A stretch of DNA of 64,000 bases from Micromonospora sp. Llam0. GTDB taxonomy: Bacteria; Actinomycetota; Actinomycetes; Mycobacteriales; Micromonosporaceae. The DNA is taken from NCBI RefSeq assembly GCF_003751085.1, contig NZ_RJJY01000002.1:2294001-2358000 (forward strand). Reading direction: 5' to 3'. Position numbers and translations under genes: made by a program. Below are positions 50,788 through 59,755 of the stretch, one piece after another (position 1 is the first letter of the stretch; every line of letters begins with the position of its first letter). Below the pieces are notes generated by a model. The model had not been told where the DNA came from. It ran no database searches and saw only the letters and a program-made list of their open reading frames with translations.

Positions 50788-51734
50788 GCATCGGTGATGT
50801 GGTGCGGCAGGCGGTGGACGCGGTGGACGCGCGACGGCCGGTCGGTGATGTGGAGGATGAGGCGGCCGCGTTGTTGGACCGGTATCGCCAGCGTGCCGCC
50901 GACCCGAGGGGGCGGTTGTTCATGGAGTTGCAGGCGGCGGACGCCGAGTTGGGCGTGGCTGCGTACCTGTTGGGGGTTCATCTGCAGGTTCATGATCATC
51001 CGGATGCGTTGCGGTGGTTGCGGTTGGCGGCGGAGCGGGATGTGGCGGACGCTGCGGCACGGCTGGCCTTGTTGTATGAGCTGCGCTCGGTGGTGGAGGC
51101 GAACTGTGGCCGCGGCGAGGGCGGGGCGGATCTGGACGCCGCGCGGCGGTGGGCGACGGCGGCCGCGTCGGCGGGGTATCCGGGCCAGGGCGATCGGCTG
51201 GATGATCCGGCGGCGCCTGTGTGCTGTGCGTGCGTCGAGTCGGCCGCGGCGGTCCGGGAGGCTGAGCAGGTCCGTGTTGAGGCCTCGCGGGAGCGGGACC
51301 GGATGGCGCGTCAGGCGCGGGCGGATGCCCAGTTGGTGGTGGACGTCGCTCGGGCTGAGGTCGGTGAGCTGGCGCGACGGCACGCCGAGCTTGAGGTGCG
51401 GTTGTTACAGCTGAGGAGGGTGGTCTACGACCTGGCGGCGATCACGCCGGCGCGGCCGCGTGGTCTCGCGTGGAGCCGTCGGCATCGGGCGGCGCGGCGG
51501 GTGGCCGCTGCACGTTCGAGTGATGATTTTTGGGAGTCGCTGCTGGATGAGGTCCGGGAGCGCGCCGTGACGGCGGGCTGTGAGCACCTGCTGCGTCCGT
51601 TGGTGGCTCGGATCATGATGATGGTCGACGAACCGTCGGCACCGGCGGGGTCGCGCTCCGGTCTGGACCGGCAAGGAGTGTCGGCGAGGGGCAACCGGAG
51701 GAAGCGGGTGGTGTTGCGTCCGCGGACAGGTTGA
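50784..51734 (+). CDS. Sel1/TPR-like partner protein of the sigma factor
   Basis: The GTG at 50784 overlaps the sigma stop (GTGA). The 316-residue protein has Sel1-like helices (DALRWLRLAAERDVADAAAR; ARRWATAAASAGYPGQ), a CCAC cysteine cluster near residue 150, and a coiled coil (about 155-215: EAEQVRVEASRERDRMARQA). The C-terminus is basic. Sel1 repeats usually mediate protein contacts. Regulation of the sigma factor is a reasonable inference, not shown. Confidence 0.75.
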   Translation: MSIGDVVRQAVDAVDARRPVGDVEDEAAALLDRYRQRAADPRGRLFMELQAADAELGVAAYLLGVHLQVHDHPDALRWLRLAAERDVADAAARLALLYELRSVVEANCGRGEGGADLDAARRWATAAASAGYPGQGDRLDDPAAPVCCACVESAAAVREAEQVRVEASRERDRMARQARADAQLVVDVARAEVGELARRHAELEVRLLQLRRVVYDLAAITPARPRGLAWSRRHRAARRVAAARSSDDFWESLLDEVRERAVTAGCEHLLRPLVARIMMMVDEPSAPAGSRSGLDRQGVSARGNRRKRVVLRPRTG

Positions 51735-52115
51735 GGATCTCCCGCGTCGATGCTCATTCGTGAATGATGATCACATCTGAATCGTCAACCAAAGCGTGCC
51801 AGACTCATCGGCGTGTCTCGATCAAATATGTTGCTATGCGAATGTTTCTCGCCTTGCCTAATGCAATTTGCAGCCAGCAAGGAAAGCCCCAGGTCAGCGA
51901 CGACCAGTGCCGACCTGGCCCGGATGTGGCGTGTTACTCCATAGCGAGGCGGGGTCAGGGTGGCCCGAAATGGCCTCGGAAATCACAGAAGGCGATGGTC
52001 CTTCGTGGTTTGATCCTGGCGGCCGAACATGTGGCCGTGTAGTGCGGGACGGCATCCGTTGCAGCGGATGCCGTCCCTGTGCCTTCCCCCGGTTGTGTAG
52101 AGAGGAAAGGGAACC
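51735..52115. other. Intergenic region with a 13-bp perfect hairpin
   Basis: No supported gene. GGGACGGCATCCG (52046-52058) pairs perfectly with 52065-52077 around TTGCAG, 39 nt before the small membrane-protein start. It may end upstream transcription or control the peptide gene. Confidence 0.55.
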
Positions 52116-52268
52116 GTGAAGTTAGCAAGTAGGTGGCCAAGATCCAAGGCGCGTGGCAGGGTGCGCCGTGGGCGGGGTGTCAACTTGGGTGACGTGGCTG
52201 CGGTCCTTGGCGGCGTGGCAGCGGTGATCAGCGCGGTCGCCACAGCCCTGGCCGTGTTCCGCCAGTAA
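52116..52268 (+). CDS. 50-residue membrane peptide
   Basis: GTG 52116 follows GAGAGGAAAGGGAACC, a very strong RBS. The product is a basic head (MKLASRWPRSKARGRVRRGR) followed by a single hydrophobic segment (LGDVAAVLGGVAAVISAVAT), and it ends FRQ. This is a one-pass inner-membrane peptide with cytoplasmic positive charge, as in type I toxins and small regulatory membrane proteins. It is bounded by a hairpin on both sides, so it is probably an independent transcription unit. Confidence 0.6.
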   Translation: MKLASRWPRSKARGRVRRGRGVNLGDVAAVLGGVAAVISAVATALAVFRQ

Positions 52269-52285
52269 TCCAGTGGAGCGAACGG

Positions 52286-52316
52286 GTGTGGAGCCGGTCC
52301 TCGGCCGGCTCCACAC
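52286..52316 (+). terminator. Terminator-like hairpin after the membrane peptide
   Basis: GTGTGGAGCCGG at 52286-52297 pairs with CCGGCTCCACAC (52305-52316) around TCCTCGG, 18 nt after the stop codon. It is a strong stem without U-run, typical of high-GC terminators. Confidence 0.65.
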
Positions 52317-52929
52317 TCGGACACCGAGGTCGCCCACGTACGGTTTGATCACGCGGTGGCCGAGGCACGCCGCCTCGGTAATGGCTGAGCTGAACCCGCG
52401 ACGAAAGAGGTCGATGGCTCCTGGCGGGGCTGCCCACGGGTGGCTGAACTCGGTCGAGGGTGTCGCTCGCCGTCGTCGGTTGTGTTTGGTGCCCTCATGG
52501 TGCCGGCAAAGGTCGTCCGCCTCCCGGACGCGGTCGATCCCTTCGGCGGCTGCGACCGGCGTTCGCACAGCAAGCGGATGGCAACTCGCCCGCAGCGTCG
52601 CGGGACGGCGGTCTGGCTGTGGTGACGGCCAGGGCGACGGTGTGGGTGTAGCGAGCAGGTAGTGCCCTACCGCCCCGAGGAGTACGGCGGGCAGCTGGCG
52701 GCGCCGAGCAGGGCGGCGAGGGGACGTCTCCCATTCCCGTGGTGCCTGCGGCGACGGCGAGGATGAGGGTCCGAGGCCGAGCCCACCACCGGCGGTGAGC
52801 GCGGTGATCAAGCAGCTCGGGTCGGCGGACGATCGCGACACGTGCTGGTTTCTGGGGACTGGTCAAGAGCGGTCAGCACGCGGCTCGGAGTTTCCGCTCC
52901 AGGACCTGACGGACGTCGAGGGTGCTGGG
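52317..52929. other. Region with a toxin-gene remnant, otherwise empty
   Basis: About 610 nt hold no intact gene. The middle contains a fragment of the deaminase-type N-terminal domain (see 52500-52620). Confidence 0.5.
52500..52620 (-). pseudogene. Remnant of a deaminase-toxin N-terminal domain
   Basis: On the minus strand this encodes TLRASCHPLAVRTP...IDRVREADDL, matching TVRESRHPLTMRAL...TDRVREADDL of the toxin at 48.7-49.2 kb. The flanking frames do not resemble an intact toxin. It is a partial paralogue that has lost the rest. Confidence 0.65.
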
Positions 52930-53979
52930 TCACCTGAGTAGGTCGATGCTTTCCTCTGTCTGTGGCCTGGGAGTTGGGTTGATGGTCAACACGTAGGGGG
53001 AGCTGGTGAGTGCTTGCGCTGTGCGCGCGAGGTGGGCTGCGATCGTGTCCAGGTCGGTTGTGGTGGCGGGCACGACGGTGCCGGGCGGGGCGTCGCGGGG
53101 CGGTGCGCCGATGGCGCAGGAGTCGAGGGCTGCACGTACGGCGGTGGCTGCGGCGATCGCGTCGATTTCGACTTCGGAGAGGCACGCACGTCTCGCGCGG
53201 TGTCGAGCCTGACTGAGGATCGCCGGGTCGATGAAGGCGCTCAACCGGCGGAGTCCGTCGAGAATTTCGATGGTTCGTCGGTAGTAGGCATACGGAAGAC
53301 GCGTCAAGGGGACGGGGTCGTCGAGTGGAAACCCTTCGTGCCACACGACTCCGTTCAACCCCGTCGGCTGCGTTGTGGGTGCGTTGTGGTGGAGTGCGAG
53401 CCAGAGTGGACGCATCTGCCAGTGGTACTGGCAGCGGGTCCACCATCGGGCCAGACGGGCACGGAGGCCGCTGCCGAGGTCTCCGGTCGGGTGGGCGGGC
53501 GTAGCCGGTCGTCTCCGAAAAGCGGACGGTGTTTCGAAGCGCGATCGTGCCCTGGTGAGACGGGCAGAGAGGATGTCGGCGGCTTGTTCGGCCTCGTGTT
53601 CTTCGGTTAGGTCGCCGACGTGGTTGTCAGTGAGCCGTGCCCCTCGGTGGCCGAGGATGATGTGGGCGATCTCGTGGAGGATTGTCTGGTTTCGTGCTAG
53701 CGGAGACAACGCTGCATCGACAAAGATGAGGTCGGTGGTTGTCGAGTCCATCCATACGCCTGGTGCTTCGTGTGCGGGGATGGTCAGGGGAACGATGGTG
53801 ATGGGTCGCGCCCGGGTGGATCCGATGGCGTGGCACCACGCGTCGACGGTGTACGGCGGAGGCGGCGGAGGCAGGTGCAGCCGGCGTAGGCGTCGTTCAA
53901 GGCGACGCCGCTGGTGCCAACCGCCGCTCGGAACTGGCTGCGTGTGCACCTGGTCTCCGGATTTCCGAGTTGGTGCCAC
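52930..53979 (-). CDS. ImmA/IrrE-like putative metalloprotease
   Basis: The 349-residue protein contains QTILHEIAHIILGH (HExxH zinc motif near residue 105) and a third-ligand-like EEHEAEQAADILSARLTRA, as in ImmA/IrrE-type proteases that cleave repressors. The C-terminal 200 residues lack membrane segments and are mostly helical. Start is GTG 53979, with AGGTGG nearby. No adjacent XRE partner on the same strand is present. The start is uncertain. Confidence 0.7.
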   Translation of the reverse strand: MAPTRKSGDQVHTQPVPSGGWHQRRRLERRLRRLHLPPPPPPYTVDAWCHAIGSTRARPITIVPLTIPAHEAPGVWMDSTTTDLIFVDAALSPLARNQTILHEIAHIILGHRGARLTDNHVGDLTEEHEAEQAADILSARLTRARSRFETPSAFRRRPATPAHPTGDLGSGLRARLARWWTRCQYHWQMRPLWLALHHNAPTTQPTGLNGVVWHEGFPLDDPVPLTRLPYAYYRRTIEILDGLRRLSAFIDPAILSQARHRARRACLSEVEIDAIAAATAVRAALDSCAIGAPPRDAPPGTVVPATTTDLDTIAAHLARTAQALTSSPYVLTINPTPRPQTEESIDLLR

Positions 53980-54329
53980 CTGGATGATGCCGGTGGTGCG
54001 TTCAGCCGCTGACCGGCGGGTGCGCCGCAGCTGCTGTTGGCAAGGTCATCCGATCATCATGCCGTTCATCGACGCCGGTCGGCTACTGGTTCCAGGGTTG
54101 TTGCCGGAAGAGGCGGCGGGAGGCCATCCTGCCGGCCATGCTTCTCACCTGCTGTCCGGGCTGGTCATCGTGTTGTCCGAACCAGACGTGCGCAGGCCGG
54201 TCCAGGTCGAGATGTACCCAGAGCCGAGATTGCCTGATTGCACTAATTGCTAACTATGTCTGATGTGGGGTTGGATCCGACGGCCGTATTGCCTAGCTTC
54301 GGGCTGAGAGCGCGTGAGAGGAGGTGAGC
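53980..54329. promoter_or_regulatory. Upstream region with a candidate promoter
   Basis: No confident gene in 350 nt. A promoter for the peptide/GGDEF-EAL unit is proposed at 54271-54299. Confidence 0.45.
54271..54299 (+). promoter_or_regulatory. Candidate sigma-70-like promoter
   Basis: TTGGAT (54271-54276), 17-nt spacer, TAGCTT (54294-54299). It would start transcription near 54306, about 10 nt before the RBS of the 9-codon ORF. Confidence 0.45.
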
Positions 54330-54359
54330 ATGAACGGTAAGGGCTACGACTGGAACTGA
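54330..54359 (+). CDS. 9-residue peptide ORF MNGKGYDWN
   Basis: ATG 54330 follows GAGAGGAGGTGAGC, an ideal Shine-Dalgarno, and TGA comes at 54357-54359. The ORF lies 9 nt before the first possible start of the GGDEF-EAL gene. A perfect RBS on so short a frame suggests a leader or signalling peptide, and the product is rich in aromatic residues. It is too short for any homology argument. Confidence 0.5.
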   Translation: MNGKGYDWN

Positions 54360-54437
54360 CCGCCGCCATTGGCTGTTAACCTGGGCTGCCGGAACCGGGC
54401 GGAGCTCCCGACAGGTGCGACGGGATTGGCAGCAGGC

Positions 54438-56918
54438 ATGGGACGACAGGACCGCCGGCTATGGGCACTGACGCTTGCCGTATGCGTACTCGCCGGCTCC
54501 TCGGTAGCGCTTGCGGTCACCCGGCTTGCGCTGCCGAACGCTAACCTGTGGATGTACCCCGTCACGGCAGCCACGCTGATCGCGGTCGGTAATGCATGCT
54601 CGGTGGAGGTGCCGGTCCGGTCGGGGGTGCGGTTGACCCTCGCTCCGACAGCGATCTTCGTCAGCGCGGTCGTGCTGCCGGCACCGTGGCTCGTCCTGGC
54701 CACCGTGGTGGGTGTCAGCATCGCGAAAATAATCACCCGGTATCCGACGAGTGCGGCGGTACACAAGGCTATCCACAACACGGCGAAGGACACGGTCGCG
54801 GCTACGGCGGTGGGTGCTGCTGTCGGGGTTGCAGGAGTTCATCCTGATTTGGGAAGCGAGGTTCTGCCTGCGACGGTACCGTCCTACCTGGTGGCCTTGG
54901 CGTTGTCCGTTCTGGCGCTGGTGCTGGTGGAAGAGACAGTGACCACAACGACGGTGTCCGTCGCCACCGGCAGAGCGTGGCGTACCGTCGCTAGTACCGC
55001 AGTGGACCTGCGGCTCGCGGTCGTGCTGGCCGAGTTTGTGGTAGCGGCGGTCTCGATCGCCTTGGTCAAGGTGGACCTGCGGCTCATGATCGCAATGCCA
55101 CTGGCAATGCTGCTGGTCTACGCGGTTTACAACCATCGCATGTGGTTGCGAGCGGAGCGGGAGACCTGGCAGCGGCTAGCCGGTGTCACAGATACGCTCA
55201 GCACCGCGGATCCGACGGACGTGTTACTCACTGCGGTTCGCGGAGCCGTCGGGTTGTTCGGGGCTCGGCATGCTGAGGTGGAGGTCACCCTGCCAGCCGC
55301 AGGCCGGCGTCTCGTCCGAGCGTGTCCGACCTGCGTGTGCTTCGATGGCCCGCCGGACGGTGTGCCTCCGCTGGAACGCGCCGACGTCGTACAGCCCCTG
55401 ACGACGGGCAACGCAGATTCAGGGGCCGTCCGCATCGTTCTACATGGTCCACGTGACGTGCTATCCGGTCGGGAGAAGGCCGCCTTGCGGGCCTTCGGCG
55501 CCGCGTTGTCGACCTCGCTGGACAACGCGGTGGCCCACGCCCGCCTCGCCGCTGACGCCAGGATGTACGCCCACCTCGCTACCCGTGACGGACTGACGGG
55601 TCTGGCTGGCCGGCGCGCCTTCACCGCTACCGCTGGCCCGCGCTGCGCCGACCGCTCAGCCGATGTCGGTGTATTGCGTCTACGCCTGGTGGGATTCGCT
55701 GGCATCGCCGCCACTCTCGGTCATGCCGCAGGTGATCTTCTGCTGGTCGAGGTGGCGACGAGGCTGAAGCGCGCGGTCGCCGTGGCGGGGTACCTCACAT
55801 GCCGGCTCGGCGTGGACGAATTCGCGGTCCTGCTGACCGGGAAGACCAGCGTCGCGATGGAAAGTGAATCCTTGCGGATTGCTGAGGCCCTGCGTCGGCC
55901 GGCGGACGCAGGCGGAGTCTTGGTCGGTGTGCAGATCGGCATCGGGCTGGCCGTAGGCGCGGGCGTGGGCATCGAGGAGTTACTCGGTCGCGCGGATGCC
56001 GCGCTACGGCGGGGCGGAGGGAACGCGTCGGTGAGGCTAGCGGTGTACGACCGGCTGGAGGATCATCAGGATGGGGAACCTCAGCTGGCGGAACTCGTGC
56101 ACGACCTGCCTGCTGATCTGCGCGCCGGCCGTCTCCATGTCGAGTTCCAGCCGGTCCTCGACCTGACAACGGGCGTCCCTGTCGCCATCGAAGCCGTGGC
56201 GTCGTGGCAGCATCCGCGCCACGGGGCTCGTGAAGCACAGTGTTGGTGCGGGATCGCCGAGTCCGTGGTGCCGCCGGTATCGATCACCCAGGTTGTGCTG
56301 GACGAGGCACTGGCTGGAGTCACAGCGTGGCGCGATGCCGGCTTCGACTTGCCCGTGGTGGTGACTGTGTCCGCGCCCTGCCTGCTCGATGCGCGATTCA
56401 CTGGCTTGCTCTTCGGCAGCCTTCTGCGCCACGACGTGGCACCGGATCGCCTGATCCTCCAGATACCTGAAACGGACCTGCTTGGCCCGGGCGCCCTCGT
56501 CGAGACGCTGACCGAGGTAGACAAGGCCGGTGTCCTGCTGGCGTTGGAGCGCTTCGGAGCGGGTCCCGCATCGCTGGCGACCCTGGCCACGCTGCCGATC
56601 CGCGGCCTCAAGGTCGATGAGACGTTCATCGACAGCATGGCGAGCCGTCACTCGGCGGTCGTGATCCGGGCTGCCGTGACCCTCGGAGGTGATCTAGGAA
56701 TTCCGGTCTGCGCGCCCGGGGTGCGCAGCCACGAGCAGCGGCAGGCTCTGCGTGATCTGGGCTGCCGAGTTGGCGAGGGCGATCTACTCGGTCCGGCGAT
56801 GGAGCTTGACCAACTACTCATTGCGTTGGGACGTGGCGTCAACGGCGTGCCTGGGCAGCTGGCCGCCGCGTTGGAGGAGGTACGCGTGTTGCCGCTGCGA
56901 TCCCGGCCTGCCAGCTGA
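54438..56918 (+). CDS. Membrane GGDEF-EAL protein with degenerate active sites
   Basis: ATG 54438 (MGRQDRRLWALTLAV) gives 826 residues, and a TTG at 54369 is an alternative. About six to seven membrane segments fill residues 1-230, then a GAF-like sensor region, a GGDEF domain in which the signature reads GVDEF (RLGVDEFAVLL), and an EAL domain whose signature is EAV (IEAVASW), with FGAG replacing DDFGTG and LKVDETF replacing LKIDRSF. Both active sites deviate, so it is probably a c-di-GMP receptor or regulator rather than an enzyme. Confidence 0.85.
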   Translation: MGRQDRRLWALTLAVCVLAGSSVALAVTRLALPNANLWMYPVTAATLIAVGNACSVEVPVRSGVRLTLAPTAIFVSAVVLPAPWLVLATVVGVSIAKIITRYPTSAAVHKAIHNTAKDTVAATAVGAAVGVAGVHPDLGSEVLPATVPSYLVALALSVLALVLVEETVTTTTVSVATGRAWRTVASTAVDLRLAVVLAEFVVAAVSIALVKVDLRLMIAMPLAMLLVYAVYNHRMWLRAERETWQRLAGVTDTLSTADPTDVLLTAVRGAVGLFGARHAEVEVTLPAAGRRLVRACPTCVCFDGPPDGVPPLERADVVQPLTTGNADSGAVRIVLHGPRDVLSGREKAALRAFGAALSTSLDNAVAHARLAADARMYAHLATRDGLTGLAGRRAFTATAGPRCADRSADVGVLRLRLVGFAGIAATLGHAAGDLLLVEVATRLKRAVAVAGYLTCRLGVDEFAVLLTGKTSVAMESESLRIAEALRRPADAGGVLVGVQIGIGLAVGAGVGIEELLGRADAALRRGGGNASVRLAVYDRLEDHQDGEPQLAELVHDLPADLRAGRLHVEFQPVLDLTTGVPVAIEAVASWQHPRHGAREAQCWCGIAESVVPPVSITQVVLDEALAGVTAWRDAGFDLPVVVTVSAPCLLDARFTGLLFGSLLRHDVAPDRLILQIPETDLLGPGALVETLTEVDKAGVLLALERFGAGPASLATLATLPIRGLKVDETFIDSMASRHSAVVIRAAVTLGGDLGIPVCAPGVRSHEQRQALRDLGCRVGEGDLLGPAMELDQLLIALGRGVNGVPGQLAAALEEVRVLPLRSRPAS

Positions 56919-57250
56919 GCGCTGCTGCCGTGACCCGGAGACGGCGGCGCGGTGTCGGCGTACATGATCGAGCACAGAGAGAAGGTAGCTGCAAATGTAC
57001 CGCTCTCAGCTCAGCGCCTTGCCGCCGACGGCTTCGACTTCCGCGACGCACTCGACAGCGATATCCCGCTTGGGCCGTCGCTGCACAACGTTTTTCGTTG
57101 GACGAATCGCCGACAAGTCCACCCTGAGCGGCGCCCCTGGGGTCGGAGGCCGATCGGCTCGTCCCGGCCTGCTTGCGCTCCGGCTGCGCAGCGTCATATG
57201 GGCTGTCCAGCCGAGATACGTCCTTCCCTGACGGGCCGCGCCCCTGTCTG
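56919..57250. other. Convergent intergenic region
   Basis: About 330 nt between the plus-strand GGDEF-EAL gene and the convergent minus-strand methyltransferase. Frames here are open, but no RBS or domain supports any of them. No clear terminator was found. Confidence 0.4.
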
Positions 57251-58075
57251 TCAATCTGGTCTGCGGCCAAGACCCGCATGTGCTCCCGAACCGACCGGGT
57301 CGTCGGCGAAATCCTCCGCTGGTCCGGGTCTCCATTCAGGCAGCCAGACGATCCCGGGCTCTTGGACCTCGAAGTTGGCGAAGAACTGCGCTACCTGTTG
57401 GCGTGATCGTGGAGTAGGTAGTGGTGCCGATCGGGCGCCGTAGGCAGCAGCGACGCGTTGTGCTTCCTGCTGGGTGTACGACTCTGAAGCGCCGTGGCTG
57501 ATGGCCAGGTAGCTGCCGGGAGCAAGCTGGTCGCGTAGATGTCCGACAGCCTGGTACGGGTCAGCGTCGTCAGGGATGAAGTGCAGCACCGCGACGAGGA
57601 GCAGTGCGGTGGGTTGCGCAAGGTCGATGACTGTCTGCACGTCGGGCCGGTTGATCTGGCCGAGCAGCTGCTCAGGCCGGCGAAGGTCTGCCTCGATCGC
57701 GGTGGCATGGGGGTTCTCGGCCAGTATCTGGTTGGCTGTCATCACGGCTACTGGGTCGATATCGACGTAGAGGACGCGTGCGTCGGGTGCGGCATCCTGG
57801 GCGATGTCGTGGACGTTGCCGGATGCTGGGATACCCGATCCTATGTCGAGGAACTGTCGGATACCCAGGTGCACAAGGTACTTGACCATTCGTTGAAGGA
57901 AGGCTCGGTTGGCGCGGGCCTGGCGCGGCACGTTCGGTGTGATGCTGACGACGGCTTCGGCTGCCTGGCGATCGGGCGGTAGGTGGTACCTACCCCCGAG
58001 GAAGTAGTCGTAGACCCGGGCCGCGCTGGCCCGTCCTGGGTCCACGCCGACAGTCCACGCCTCGTCCGCGTCCAC
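57251..58075 (-). CDS. S-adenosylmethionine-dependent methyltransferase (PF04672 type)
   Basis: The 274-residue protein shows the family opening PGRASAARVYDYFLGGRYH (Asp/Tyr substrate motif), ARANRAFLQRMVKYLV, and SAM motif I FLDIGSGIPASGNVH. Then comes VLYVDIDPVAV, which positions the adenosine. GTG 58075 follows GGAGGCGAGG. This Methyltransf_19 family is frequent in actinomycetes, with substrates mostly unknown. It is 53 nt downstream of the XRE regulator gene. Confidence 0.87.
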   Translation of the reverse strand: MDADEAWTVGVDPGRASAARVYDYFLGGRYHLPPDRQAAEAVVSITPNVPRQARANRAFLQRMVKYLVHLGIRQFLDIGSGIPASGNVHDIAQDAAPDARVLYVDIDPVAVMTANQILAENPHATAIEADLRRPEQLLGQINRPDVQTVIDLAQPTALLLVAVLHFIPDDADPYQAVGHLRDQLAPGSYLAISHGASESYTQQEAQRVAAAYGARSAPLPTPRSRQQVAQFFANFEVQEPGIVWLPEWRPGPAEDFADDPVGSGAHAGLGRRPD

Positions 58076-58128
58076 GTCCTCGCCTCCATCGTTGGTTGCC
58101 TCGTACGTACGGGGATCTGTTGTCTGGC

Positions 58129-58581
58129 TCAGGACGGCTCGGGTGTCTCTTCAGCGGGTTCATCACCGTTATGAGCTGCCTTGCCTTCGATCTTGCGGGC
58201 GAGGTCGGCCATGGTGGCAAGCGTCTCCAACGACGGTGTCGACAGTCCTGCCGCTCTGAAGGCCAGCCGTGCGACGCCAGCGTCGTGTAGCAGCGCGACC
58301 CGGTCCATGACTTCGTCGACGTCGTCGGCTGTCTGCGGATCGAGGAAGTAGGTGACCGGGACAGCGAAGAAGGTAGCGAGCGCGATCAGGACCTTGATGG
58401 TGGGGTTGTCGCTCTTGCCCTTGTGGAGCCGCCAGATGTAGGTGTGGGTCACCCCTACACCTTGCTGTGAGCGGATCGCCTCGGCGACCTGCTCGTAGCT
58501 GTAGGGCTTGCCGTCAGGACGGCGGATCTTGTCGAAGAGGTGATCGAGGCGGCTGGCTAGTGATCCGTCGACGCCGGCCAT
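58129..58581 (-). CDS. XRE-family transcriptional regulator
   Basis: ATG 58581 is chosen because GGAGGGAC precedes it and the longer frame adds no domain. The 150 residues carry an HTH (PYSYEQVAEAIRSQQGVGVT, HTYIWRLHKGKSDNPT) at about 23-65 and a helical C-terminal domain. This is the BldD/SCO-like group of actinomycete XRE regulators. It is followed by the methyltransferase, a pairing seen often in actinomycetes. Confidence 0.8.
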   Translation of the reverse strand: MAGVDGSLASRLDHLFDKIRRPDGKPYSYEQVAEAIRSQQGVGVTHTYIWRLHKGKSDNPTIKVLIALATFFAVPVTYFLDPQTADDVDEVMDRVALLHDAGVARLAFRAAGLSTPSLETLATMADLARKIEGKAAHNGDEPAEETPEPS

Positions 58582-58846
58582 GCCACGTCCCTCCATGCCT
58601 CGATCGGCTGTCACCGCAGCGGCGCCGATCACCGACGTCGCCACGTGCCAGATGAGTTTATGCTTCTGGTTGGTAGTTATCAACCACGGGTGACAACGGG
58701 CTGGTCCGGGCCTGAGCCACATGGGTTCAGCACGGACGTCAGCTACTGCTTGCAGTCGCTGCTCACGTCGGGTGGCGCACATGCTGACCACACAAGTGTG
58801 CCCAGCGTCAGGCTGGGTGCCACGGGGAGATTCGGTGGGAGGAACC

Positions 58847-59146
58847 GTGCTGAGCAGTTCGAATCAGCCATCGCGCAGCGATCGGACACGCAGCCCTGGT
58901 CGGCTGATCCGGCGAGCCCGGATGCAACGTGGATGGACGCAGGTTCGCCTGGTGAAGGCCATGCAAGACGAGGCTGCGCGTCGGGGCATGGCGCTGGCCA
59001 AGAGCGAGTCTCTCCAGGCCAACCTGTCGCGCTGGGAGCGGGACAGGCAGGTACCTGATCAGCTGCACAGACGGGTGCTCGGTGCCGCGCTCGACGTCCG
59101 TGTCGAGCACCTGGGGCTAGACGTCGACCCCGACTTCCCCTGGTAG
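58847..59146 (+). CDS. XRE-like helix-turn-helix protein
   Basis: GTG 58847 has GGGAGG 5 nt upstream. The 99-residue protein has RLIRRARMQRGWTQVRLVKA as first HTH helices and ESLQANLSRWERDRQVPD as the recognition segment, typical of XRE domains in Streptomyces and relatives. It is divergent from the previous regulator. The target is unknown. Confidence 0.78.
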   Translation: MLSSSNQPSRSDRTRSPGRLIRRARMQRGWTQVRLVKAMQDEAARRGMALAKSESLQANLSRWERDRQVPDQLHRRVLGAALDVRVEHLGLDVDPDFPW

Positions 59147-59287
59147 CAGGGCACGGTCCGCAGACCTGATCACCCCATCAACCATCGTCGGGTGGCATCC
59201 GGTCACGTCCAGTCGCGTCGTCTTTCGGGATGTGGCCGCCATCCGGCAGGGTCTATTCGTCAGATCCCGTGCCGAGTGGGGTGGAAA

Positions 59288-59584
59288 GTGAACATCGACG
59301 AGCGAGCCAATGCGGTGGTACAGCCCCAGGGCCTCGATAGGCAGCCGCAGCCTTATGCGGAAACGCTGCAGATTGTCGCCCGACGACTCCGCCAGTTGCG
59401 GCGCCTACTGCAGGTCGCCCGTACCGTACAACCGACGGAGCATGACCGGGCGCTCCGAGAGCTGTATGGGACCACGCGGGCGATATCCATGTCTCTCAAC
59501 CGCGCGCTCGACGACGGTCGAAGCGCTGATTCCGACGACAGTCCCGAGGTCGCCGTCCAGCCGGAGCTCACTACGACCGATTGA
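59288..59584 (+). CDS. Small hypothetical helical protein
   Basis: GTG 59288 (MNIDERANAVVQPQGLDRQ) has GGGGTGG upstream and gives 98 residues. The middle is a helical Arg/Leu-rich segment (ARRLRQLRRLLQVARTVQ). It has no recognised family or membrane segment. Confidence 0.5.
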   Translation: MNIDERANAVVQPQGLDRQPQPYAETLQIVARRLRQLRRLLQVARTVQPTEHDRALRELYGTTRAISMSLNRALDDGRSADSDDSPEVAVQPELTTTD

Positions 59585-59755
59585 CATGCCGCGCGGTACC
59601 GGAGCTCCCTCCTAGACGGCAAGAACGACCAACGTCTCCGGCGAGCAAATCCGGGGCCGACTCGTGTGATTAAGGCACAAATAGGTAGGCACAAGGATCA
59701 GTGGAGTGATCAACATATGCCGATAATTATGTTCAACAACCTGATGGGCGTCTGT

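Noticed and set aside
51764..52042. 92-codon plus-strand frame
   Set aside because: No RBS, low GC3 and mixed composition, no domain. Treated as intergenic.
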